NCBI GenBank assembly: GCA_023388495.1
Contig: JAEWGC010000032.1
Location: forward strand, 1 to 21,870
Direction of reading: 5' to 3'
Length of the DNA stretch: 21,870 bases
Source of the DNA: Bacillota bacterium
GTDB lineage: Bacteria > Bacillota > Clostridia > Tissierellales > Tissierellaceae
The translations under genes were made by a program, and so were the position numbers. Below are positions 16,602 to 21,870 of the stretch, piece after piece (the stretch's first letter is position 1; every line of letters starts with the position of its first letter). The notes under the pieces were generated by a model that was not told where the DNA came from, did no database searches, and saw only the letters and a program-made list of their open reading frames with translations.

Positions 16602-16627
16602 GTGCAGTATATACTGCGCCTATTTTA
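16599..16627 (+). terminator. Rho-independent terminator after the aldo/keto reductase
   Basis: TAGGTGCAGT at 16599-16608 pairs with ACTGCGCCTA at 16613-16622 (one G-U) around ATAT, then TTTT. The stem begins at the stop codon. Confidence 0.8.
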
Positions 16628-16647
16628 GAATAGATGGAGGGATAGCT

Positions 16648-18045
16648 ATGGATAGAAATATATTGATATCAGCTATGGAATATTCATCAGATGGGATACT
16701 TATATCGGATGTTGAAGGAAATGTTGTATTTGTAAATGAAGCATATGAACAAACTACAGGATTAAGAAGAAAACAGGTGCTAAATAAAAATCTAAGGACA
16801 TTGATGGAGGAAAAAGTCTTTAATAAAGCCATTTCTTTATCTGTATTAGAAGAAGGGGTACCTGTTTCCATAATACATAAATATGTAACTGGGAAAACTG
16901 CATTAACTACTGCAAATCCTATATACGATGGTAATGAAAATATGATTGGTGTTATTTGTAACACTAGAAATGTATCAGAACTACTTAATTTGAGAAATGA
17001 ATTATTTGAAACTAAAGAGCTAACTAAGAAATACTCTGAAGAAATAAAGATATTGAGACAGCTAGCTGTGCATCATGAGGATTTTATTTATCAAAGTAAG
17101 GTTATGGAAAAGACAATAAAACTAGCATCTAAAGCAGCAGCATTCGATAGCACAATTCTAATACATGGTGAATCTGGAACTGGTAAGGAGGTATTGGCTA
17201 AGTTTATTCACAATGAAAGCCCAAGAAAAAATGAACCTTTTATAAAGGTTAACTGTGCAGCTATACCTAAAGAATTATTCGAATCTGAGTTATTTGGTTA
17301 TATGGGTGGTTCCTTTACAGGTGCATCTAAGGATGGTAAACCAGGAATGTTTGAGTTAGCCAATAATGGAACTATATTGCTAGATGAAATCGGTGAACTT
17401 CCTTTACCAGTACAATCTAAGCTGCTAAGGGTAATACAAGAAAGGGAAGTTTTTAGAGTAGGTGGACAAACGCCAACATCCCTTGATGTTAGGGTGTTAG
17501 CAGCTACGAACAGAGATTTAAAGGAAGAAGTTAAGGAAGGTAGATTTAGAGAAGATCTATTTTTTAGACTAAATGTTGTTCCAATAAATATACCAGCATT
17601 ACGAGAAAGACCTGAAGATGTAGAAGAATTGATTCAATTTTTCTTGGAAAAGCTAAATAGAAAATATAATAAAATTATATCTATAACAGATGGAGCAATA
17701 AATATACTAAAATCATACTCTTGGCCCGGAAATGTAAGGGAGTTGGAAAATTTAATAGAATATTTATTTATTATGAGCACCAGTGATGAAATAGATATAG
17801 AACAATTACCACCAAAAATGATTACAGAACAAATAAAAGTTAATTTTCCATTAGAAGGGCAGGAAACCACATCTAAATTAACTTATATGACAGAACTATA
17901 TGAGAAATCACTGATATTATCAACACTTAAGAACTATACATCTATAAGACAAGCAGCATTGGCACTAGGTATTCATTATTCAACCTTATCAAGAAAAATT
18001 AAAAAATTTGGGCTAGAAGATTATGTTTTAGAAAAAAATGACTAA
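16648..18045 (+). CDS. Sigma-54-dependent transcriptional activator (PAS - AAA+ - Fis)
   Basis: A 465-residue enhancer-binding protein. An N-terminal PAS domain spans about residues 5-112 (DGILISDVEGNVVFVN, QTTGLRR, NMIGVICNTRNVSEL). The AAA+ domain has Walker A GESGTGKE at 174-181, the sigma-54 contact loop GSFTGA at 221-226 (usual form GAFTGA), Walker B LLDEIGE at 244-250, the arginine-rich GRFREDLFFRLNVVP segment and sensor II GNVRELENL. A Fis-type helix-turn-helix lies at about 432-455. The PAS domain probably senses a small ligand or redox state. GGAGGGATAGCT precedes the ATG. The gene lies directly upstream of paired inverted repeats and a -24/-12 promoter, so it very likely activates the amidase operon. 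No clear terminator follows. Confidence 0.95.
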   Translation: MDRNILISAMEYSSDGILISDVEGNVVFVNEAYEQTTGLRRKQVLNKNLRTLMEEKVFNKAISLSVLEEGVPVSIIHKYVTGKTALTTANPIYDGNENMIGVICNTRNVSELLNLRNELFETKELTKKYSEEIKILRQLAVHHEDFIYQSKVMEKTIKLASKAAAFDSTILIHGESGTGKEVLAKFIHNESPRKNEPFIKVNCAAIPKELFESELFGYMGGSFTGASKDGKPGMFELANNGTILLDEIGELPLPVQSKLLRVIQEREVFRVGGQTPTSLDVRVLAATNRDLKEEVKEGRFREDLFFRLNVVPINIPALRERPEDVEELIQFFLEKLNRKYNKIISITDGAINILKSYSWPGNVRELENLIEYLFIMSTSDEIDIEQLPPKMITEQIKVNFPLEGQETTSKLTYMTELYEKSLILSTLKNYTSIRQAALALGIHYSTLSRKIKKFGLEDYVLEKND

Positions 18046-18059
18046 CCCTATGAATGATG

Positions 18060-18075
18060 TTTGCAATGTTGCAAC
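18060..18075. promoter_or_regulatory. Upstream activating site 1 (inverted repeat)
   Basis: TTTGC-N6-GCAAC, one mismatch from the perfect repeat in site 2. The wider sequence TGTTTGCAATGTTGCAACA (18058-18076) is also nearly palindromic. The centre is about 170 bases upstream of the predicted sigma-54 start and 85 bases (about eight helical turns) from site 2. Confidence 0.7.
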
Positions 18076-18143
18076 AGTCTACATAACTTGTGCAAAGTTG
18101 AGATGTCTAATTAAAGCCATAAAATCACCCTTTCCTAAGACAG

Positions 18144-18161
18144 CGTTGCATTATCGCAACG
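18144..18161. promoter_or_regulatory. Upstream activating site 2 (inverted repeat)
   Basis: CGTTGC-ATTATC-GCAACG is a perfect 6+6 inverted repeat with a 6-base spacer. It shares GTTGC-N6-GCAAC with site 1 and lies about 85 bases upstream of the predicted transcription start, a normal enhancer distance. There is no T-run, so it is not a terminator. Confidence 0.75.
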
Positions 18162-18210
18162 ATTATAGAGAAAATTAATACACAAAGATACTAAAATAGA
18201 CAAAGTTTAA

Positions 18211-18228
18211 TTGGCACGATACTTGCTT
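18211..18228 (+). promoter_or_regulatory. Sigma-54 (-24/-12) promoter of the N-carbamoylsarcosine amidase operon
   Basis: TTGGCACGATACTTGCTT matches the sigma-54 consensus TGGCAC-N5-TTGC. GG (18213-18214) and GC (18225-18226) are exactly 10 bases apart. Transcription should start near 18238, about 100 bases before the amidase ATG. Confidence 0.92.
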
Positions 18229-18241
18229 TATATATAGACAA

Positions 18242-18283
18242 GTAAAACAATTAACAAACAAAATGGCGCCTGTTTTGTTTTAC
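18242..18283 (+). promoter_or_regulatory. Inverted repeat in the 5' leader of the amidase operon
   Basis: GTAAAACA (18242-18249) is complementary to TGTTTTAC (18276-18283). Inside, AAACAAAA (18256-18263) is complementary to TTTTGTTT (18273-18280), with GGCGCC at the centre. The two pairings compete for part of the same right arm. It begins just after the predicted sigma-54 start. It could be an operator (for example for the GntR regulator) or a leader RNA hairpin. Confidence 0.5.
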
Positions 18284-18338
18284 ATTTAGAACTATTTGTG
18301 TGTGAGAAAAAAATTATATTGAAAGGGTGGAGTTATTA

Positions 18339-19079
18339 ATGAGTAGTAGAGATGTGAAATATTCAGCAGATAGCAAGTACAAAGACAATAAAGGGCAATA
18401 TGAATTTGATATGGAATTACTTCAAAAAGCATTTGCAGAGGCGAGCAAGATTTACAAGGAAAGAGGATTCCAAAGAAGAATGGGTTATGGCAAGGCACCA
18501 GCTATTACAACAGTTGACATGGCTAAAGCATGGATGTCAGACGGACACCCATTTACATGTGAAAACAACGAAGAAATTTGTGCCAATGCACTAAAAGTTT
18601 TAGAAGCTGCTAGAAAATCAGGAGTTCCAATATTTCATACAACAACTGGATATGTAGGAAAAGAACAATGGGATTTACCAAGATGGGATGAAAAGATTCC
18701 AATGCATTCACTGGAGATTGACTCCGAATGGATGGAGATCGATCCAAAACTTAAACCAAGACCTGAAGAGCCAGTTATTCACAAAAAATTCGCGAGTAAT
18801 TTCTTTGGAACGCACCTTGCTTCAACATTATATAAATTAGGAGTTGACACTGTAATAGTAATGGGAGCTACAGCGTGTGCATGTGTTAGACATACTTGTA
18901 TGGACTCAACAGGACATGGATTTAAGACTATAGTTCCAATAGGAACAATAGGAGATAGAGTACCAGGAGTTATAGAATGGAACTTATTTGATATAGATGC
19001 AAAATTTGGTGATGTTGAGCCATTAGAAAATGTAATTAAGTACTTAGAAGGTATTGATAGTAGCGTATATAATAAATAA
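18339..19079 (+). CDS. N-carbamoylsarcosine amidase (isochorismatase superfamily)
   Basis: A 246-residue cysteine hydrolase that converts N-carbamoylsarcosine to sarcosine, ammonia and CO2 in creatinine breakdown via N-methylhydantoin. The superfamily triad is visible: Asp60 (TTVDMAKAW), Lys149 (VIHKKFASNFFGT) and the nucleophile Cys182 (GATACACVRHT). The C-terminal segments IGDRVPGVIEWNLFDIDAKF and GDVEP closely resemble the Arthrobacter enzyme as I remember it, more than generic isochorismatases. GAAAGGGTGGAG is correctly spaced from the ATG at 18339; an in-frame GTG at 18327 lies inside that site. The gene has its own sigma-54 promoter. Its product sarcosine is the substrate of the Grd system whose protein A gene lies downstream. 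Confidence 0.88.
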   Translation: MSSRDVKYSADSKYKDNKGQYEFDMELLQKAFAEASKIYKERGFQRRMGYGKAPAITTVDMAKAWMSDGHPFTCENNEEICANALKVLEAARKSGVPIFHTTTGYVGKEQWDLPRWDEKIPMHSLEIDSEWMEIDPKLKPRPEEPVIHKKFASNFFGTHLASTLYKLGVDTVIVMGATACACVRHTCMDSTGHGFKTIVPIGTIGDRVPGVIEWNLFDIDAKFGDVEPLENVIKYLEGIDSSVYNK

Positions 19080-19115
19080 TCTTAGTAATATAAATAATTT
19101 TTTATTACATTAAAA

Positions 19116-19150
19116 TAAAGGGACACTACAAGAGTTTTAGTGTCCCTTTA
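19116..19150 (+). terminator. Stem-loop between the amidase and the membrane-protein genes
   Basis: TAAAGGGACACTA at 19116-19128 pairs perfectly with TAGTGTCCCTTTA at 19138-19150 around a 9-base loop. No T-run follows beyond TTTA. It may be a partial terminator or an mRNA-processing/stabilising hairpin that lets the amidase be expressed above the downstream genes. The next ribosome binding site starts five bases later. Confidence 0.55.
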
Positions 19151-19167
19151 GCATAGGGGGAGTTAAT

Positions 19168-19866
19168 GTGAAAGATTATTTGCAAGTAGCAAATGACCCT
19201 TGGATGTGGATAATGGCTGTACCAGTAATTGTATTAGCTGGACTTCAGGGAATTATTTTTGCTAAAAAAGCATTTCATGCCAGTGAGACTAAGGTTGTAA
19301 ATTTAACTAGAGAACAATGCTTTAAAGCCTTTAAAGTAGGAGCTATTTCTGCAATAGGACCTGCAATTTCTGTGTTTATAGTCATGTTGGGAATGATGGC
19401 GGTAATTGGTGGACCAATGTCATGGTTGAGATTATCAATTATCGGCGCAGCGCCTACTGAGCTAACAGCAGCTACTATGGGTGCTAAAGCAATGGGCATA
19501 GAATTTGGTTCACCAGAATATGACATAAGAGCATATGCATCATCTGTATGGACTATGACATTAAATGGATGTGGGTGGTTAGTTTTCTGTGGATTATTTA
19601 CCCATAAACTTGGTGTAATAAAGGATAAGGTTGCAGGAGGAGACACTCGTTTAATGGGAGATATATGTGGGGCTGCTGTTTTAGGAACATCAGGATACTT
19701 ATTAACGGGACATTTATTAGCAGGGGGATCTAGGTTATGGGCTGGTGTAGCTGCAGCTATTTCTATGGTAATTTTGGATAAACTATCAAATAATATGCCG
19801 AAGTTAAAAGAATACAATTTAGGAATATCAATGATAATAGGAATGGCAGTAGCAGTTATGATTTAG
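19168..19866 (+). CDS. DUF5058-like polytopic membrane protein, putative transporter subunit
   Basis: A 232-residue membrane protein with about six hydrophobic segments, near residues 12-31, 53-78, 82-103, 124-146, 163-186 and 190-208, plus a C-terminal one (GISMIIGMAVAVMI). Conserved-looking features are the SAIGPAISVFIVMLGMM helix, GGPMSWLRLSIIGAAPTELTA, and the GDTRLMGDICGAAVLG loop. From memory this matches the DUF5058 family, whose function is not known. It starts at GTG after GGGGGAG. It lies 20 bases before a second membrane-protein gene of equal size, so the two probably form a complex. By context it may import creatinine, N-methylhydantoin, N-carbamoylsarcosine or sarcosine; that is inference. 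Confidence 0.75.
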   Translation: MKDYLQVANDPWMWIMAVPVIVLAGLQGIIFAKKAFHASETKVVNLTREQCFKAFKVGAISAIGPAISVFIVMLGMMAVIGGPMSWLRLSIIGAAPTELTAATMGAKAMGIEFGSPEYDIRAYASSVWTMTLNGCGWLVFCGLFTHKLGVIKDKVAGGDTRLMGDICGAAVLGTSGYLLTGHLLAGGSRLWAGVAAAISMVILDKLSNNMPKLKEYNLGISMIIGMAVAVMI

Positions 19867-19886
19867 AAAACTAGGGGGTGTGTTCT

Positions 19887-20573
19887 ATGGATAATAACCA
19901 AAAAAAATCTTATGATACAGTATTTACAAAAGAAATTATAAAAGCAGGAAAATGGACATTATTATTAGCCGTGCCACTTTGTTTTTTACCTCCTATATAT
20001 TTATGGATAAGATATGGAGCCGTTCCAGATATAAAAACAATTTTTACGGGATGGTTTTTAATAGCATCAATTTACGGAGCAGAGTATATAGTGACACCAA
20101 TATCCTATTTTCCTATATTAGGCATATCTGGAACATATATGGCATTTTTATCAGGTAATATTGCTAATATGAGGGTTCCTTGTGCTGTTGTTGCACAAGA
20201 TGTTATTGGAGTAGAAGCAGGTACTCCAGAAGCAGAAATAGTAGCAACATTAGGCATGGCAGGATCAATAATTACTAATATTATTGTGGTAACTATTGCT
20301 GCATTTGCGGGAAAAACTTTATTTAATTATTTTCCGCCTATAATTATTGAATCATTAGATTATGTTTTACCAGCAATATTTGGAGCATTATTCTCCTTAT
20401 TTGCAGTTAAATATCCAAAATATGGAGCCTTTGGTATAGGAATAGCAGCATTTCTATTAGGTGTAGTAAAAGTTATACCTACATTCTTACTAGTGCCATT
20501 ATGTGTATTTAGTACTATTGGATTTTCAATGATTTCTAATAAAAAAAAGAAAATTAATGTAAGCAATGAGTAA
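19887..20573 (+). CDS. Polytopic membrane protein, partner of the DUF5058-like protein
   Basis: A 228-residue protein of about six membrane segments: WTLLLAVPLCFLPPIYLWI near 22-40, IFTGWFLIASIYGAEYIV near 52-69, a GISGTYMAFLSGNIANMRVP segment, AGSIITNIIVVTIAAFAG, LPAIFGALFSLFAV, and GIGIAAFLLGVVKVIPTFLLVPLCVF. It ends in a lysine-rich cytoplasmic tail (SNKKKKINVSNE). I do not recognise a named family. The conserved-looking stretch VPCAVVAQDVIGVEAGTPEAE sits in a loop between helices and could take part in substrate binding. TAGGGGGTG is eight bases before the ATG; an in-frame GTG three codons upstream overlaps it. The adjacency and equal size argue for a heteromeric transporter. Confidence 0.7.
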   Translation: MDNNQKKSYDTVFTKEIIKAGKWTLLLAVPLCFLPPIYLWIRYGAVPDIKTIFTGWFLIASIYGAEYIVTPISYFPILGISGTYMAFLSGNIANMRVPCAVVAQDVIGVEAGTPEAEIVATLGMAGSIITNIIVVTIAAFAGKTLFNYFPPIIIESLDYVLPAIFGALFSLFAVKYPKYGAFGIGIAAFLLGVVKVIPTFLLVPLCVFSTIGFSMISNKKKKINVSNE

Positions 20574-20604
20574 AACTTATAAATAGTAATTTAAATTATA
20601 GACT

Positions 20605-20637
20605 AATACCGTTTCCAACACCAAGGGAAACGGTATT
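20605..20637 (+). terminator. Terminator of the amidase-transporter operon
   Basis: AATACCGTTTCC at 20605-20616 pairs perfectly with GGAAACGGTATT at 20626-20637 around a 9-base loop. The 3' flank is T-rich but interrupted (TTAAATTAT). Confidence 0.8.
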
Positions 20638-20831
20638 TTAAATTATATAGATATAAGCAATTTGATTAATTTTTATCAATAATTATGCTATAATATGGTA
20701 GATGGGGAAATCATTTCTTAATTATAAAATAGGTGTTAGGATATTAGATACTAAAAGAGTGGATGATAATATTGGTTAAGTTGATTTGTTTTAAATCTAT
20801 AAGAGATAAAAAATATATTAGATCATTTTAT
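20638..20831 (+). other. Gene-free AT-rich stretch upstream of the gntR promoter
   Basis: No convincing gene. A lone extended -10 (TGCTATAAT, 20686-20694) lies here without a good -35. A 25-codon frame begins at the ATG at 20702 but has no clear ribosome binding site. It could be a second, more distant promoter and leader for the regulator gene. Confidence 0.4.
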
Positions 20832-20860
20832 TTGATTATTTTACATTTAACAAATATAAT
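20832..20860 (+). promoter_or_regulatory. Sigma-A promoter of the GntR/FCD regulator
   Basis: TTGATT (20832-20837) and a perfect TATAAT (20855-20860) are 17 bases apart, giving a predicted start near 20867, 30 bases before the ATG. Confidence 0.65.
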
Positions 20861-20896
20861 AATACTTAATAATAACTATAAGTAAGGGGTAAGGCT

Positions 20897-21538
20897 ATGA
20901 GTGATGGAAAATTAGATACGGATAATGTATACGAAATATTGAAAAAAAGAATTATTCATCTTGAGTATGAACCAGGTCAAGTATTAAATGAAGTAGATGT
21001 GGCAGATGAATTTAATATTAGTAGAACACCTATTAGAAAAGTGTTTCAACTATTACATGGAGATAAGCTTCTAAACATAGTACCTAGATTTGGAGCACAA
21101 GTCACTCCCATTGATTTTAAACAGATGAAGCATATTTTTGAAGTTACAAGAGAGTTAGATCCATTTGCTGCAAGACTTGCTGTTGAAAGAATAAGTGATG
21201 AAAATCTTGCTGAGCTTGAAGAGATCATATCTAGATTCAAGAGCTATGATATTAGTAAAGACTATCAAAATGCTATAAATGATGATGAACGTTTTCACAA
21301 CATTATTTTTTCCAGTTGTGGAAATCCATGGTTACAGGATATATTAACGTCCTTGCACTATCATACAGAAAGACTATGGCATTATTGTGAACAGTACTTT
21401 GATAGTATAGACCTTTTTGTTTATACTTTGGAGAAAGTATTAGAAGCAATAAAAGAAAAGGATCTAGACAAAGCGGAAAAATATGCTAGAGAGCATATAG
21501 ATGAATTTGTACTCAAGATAAAAAAAGATATGTTATAA
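20897..21538 (+). CDS. GntR-family (FadR/FCD) transcriptional regulator
   Basis: A 213-residue regulator. The N-terminal winged helix includes YEILKKRIIHLEYEPGQVLN, VADEFNISRTPIRKVFQLLH and a wing ending FGAQVTPI (to about residue 72). An FCD ligand-binding domain follows, with ELDPFAARLAVERI, NDDERFHNIIFSSCGN and a final helix DKAEKYAREHID. FCD domains usually hold a metal through Asp and three His. Here Asp130, His134 and His200 are in place, but the position of the middle histidine appears to be Leu178. AAGGGGTAAGG precedes the ATG. With its own promoter and terminator between the amidase operon and grdA, it is a plausible repressor of one or both; the ligand would be a carboxylate such as sarcosine or a precursor (inference). 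Confidence 0.9.
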   Translation: MSDGKLDTDNVYEILKKRIIHLEYEPGQVLNEVDVADEFNISRTPIRKVFQLLHGDKLLNIVPRFGAQVTPIDFKQMKHIFEVTRELDPFAARLAVERISDENLAELEEIISRFKSYDISKDYQNAINDDERFHNIIFSSCGNPWLQDILTSLHYHTERLWHYCEQYFDSIDLFVYTLEKVLEAIKEKDLDKAEKYAREHIDEFVLKIKKDML

Positions 21539-21544
21539 AATTTC

Positions 21545-21592
21545 AAAAACCCTAAATTTAAATGATCTTGATCATTTAAATTTAGGGTTTTT
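21545..21592. terminator. Long-stem terminator between gntR and grdA
   Basis: A perfect 22-bp stem (left arm 21545-21566, right arm 21571-21592) with the 4-base loop CTTG is flanked by A-run and T-run, so it can work in either direction. The next gene therefore needs its own promoter. Confidence 0.9.
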
Positions 21593-21633
21593 TCATTTGT
21601 TTTAAGTTTATTTATAATTTTATTAAAATACAC

Positions 21634-21662
21634 TTGAAATACAATTAAAAAACATATACAAT
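21634..21662 (+). promoter_or_regulatory. Sigma-A promoter of grdA
   Basis: TTGAAA (21634-21639) and TACAAT (21657-21662) are separated by 17 bases. A TATAAT at 21662-21667 overlaps one base further on. This places the start near 21670-21674 and gives a leader of about 50 bases. Confidence 0.65.
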
Positions 21663-21725
21663 ATAATCAAGAAACAAATGAAAAACATTTAACAAACTGA
21701 ATAAAACAAGAAAGGAAGTGGAGCA

Positions 21726-21870
21726 ATGTCAATTTTTAATGAGAACTCAAAAGTTATCATTATCGGCGACAGAGATGGTATACCAGGACCAGCTATGGAA
21801 GAATGTATAAAGACCACTCCTGCAGAAGTAGTATTTTCAGCAACAGAATGTTTTGTCTGAACGGCTGCAG
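21726..21870 (+). CDS. grdA: Glycine/sarcosine/betaine reductase selenoprotein A (partial, cut by window end)
   Basis: Protein A of the Grd complex carries the carboxymethyl-selenoether intermediate between substrate-specific protein B and the acetyl-phosphate-forming protein C. The visible 48 residues include KVIIIGDRDGIPGPAMEECI and AEVVFSATECFV. The codon after ECFV, at 21858-21860, is TGA, followed in frame by ACG GCT GCA. This matches the family motif CFVUTAA, so the TGA must be read as selenocysteine (position 45, with Cys42 forming Cys-x-x-Sec). A conventional gene caller would stop here. AAAGGAAGTGGAG precedes the ATG. The bacterial SECIS hairpin would lie just beyond the window. Confidence 0.95.

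Noticed and set aside
18086..18102. AACTT-GTGCA-AAGTT style inverted repeat between the two activator sites, considered as a third site
   Set aside because: The half-sites do not match GTTGC/GCAAC and a 5-base repeat is not significant in AT-rich DNA.
18050..18178. A 42-codon plus-strand frame starting at an ATG just after the sigma-54 activator
   Set aside because: It has no ribosome binding site, overlaps both proposed activator sites, and the sequence is better explained as regulatory.
20702..20779. A 25-codon frame in the leader region before gntR
   Set aside because: No clear ribosome binding site and no recognisable peptide; short frames are common by chance in this composition.
1..21870. 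CRISPR arrays, tRNA or rRNA genes, insertion sequences or integrases
   Set aside because: No regularly spaced direct repeats, no cloverleaf or rRNA-like sequence and no transposase or integrase motifs were seen in reading the window by eye.

Overview
The window is AT-rich with short intergenic gaps, strong GGAGG-type ribosome binding sites and U-tailed hairpin terminators. This is typical of a low-GC Gram-positive anaerobe. The 5' two thirds is the murB - PHP phosphatase - rapZ - yvcK - whiA - dnaE - pfkA - pyk backbone found in Clostridia and Tissierellia. The 3' third carries an N-carbamoylsarcosine amidase and the start of grdA (selenoprotein A of glycine/sarcosine/betaine reductase). Together these suggest an amino-acid and creatinine/sarcosine-fermenting anaerobe such as Tissierella; the genus is an inference.

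Layout. 1-1551: the tail of a possible S41 peptidase and a terminator, then a HepT/MntA-type toxin-antitoxin pair and a small membrane protein. 1657-5269: an operon for MurB, a PHP-domain phosphatase, RapZ-like P-loop protein and YvcK. 5281-6943: two genes on the minus strand, a conserved protein of unknown function and an M42 aminopeptidase. 7098-8860: a Nudix hydrolase, WhiA and a GrdX-family protein. 8977-15578: DNA polymerase III alpha (DnaE), a structured repeat-like spacer, a small conserved protein, 6-phosphofructokinase and pyruvate kinase. 15591-16601: an aldo/keto reductase with C-terminal iron-sulfur motifs.

16648-21870 looks like one metabolic island. It holds a PAS-AAA+-Fis sigma-54 activator, two similar inverted repeats that look like its upstream activating sites, a near-consensus -24/-12 promoter, and N-carbamoylsarcosine amidase. 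Two small polytopic membrane proteins (a DUF5058-like protein and a partner), a GntR/FCD repressor and grdA follow. In grdA the reading frame crosses a UGA that must be read as selenocysteine (Cys-x-x-Sec) ten bases before the window ends. The model that fits is uptake of a creatinine-derived compound by the membrane pair, hydrolysis of N-carbamoylsarcosine to sarcosine, ammonia and CO2, then reductive cleavage of sarcosine by the Grd system to acetyl phosphate and methylamine. The transport step is inference only. A GrdX-family gene 13 kb upstream, overlapping whiA, is a second link to the Grd system.
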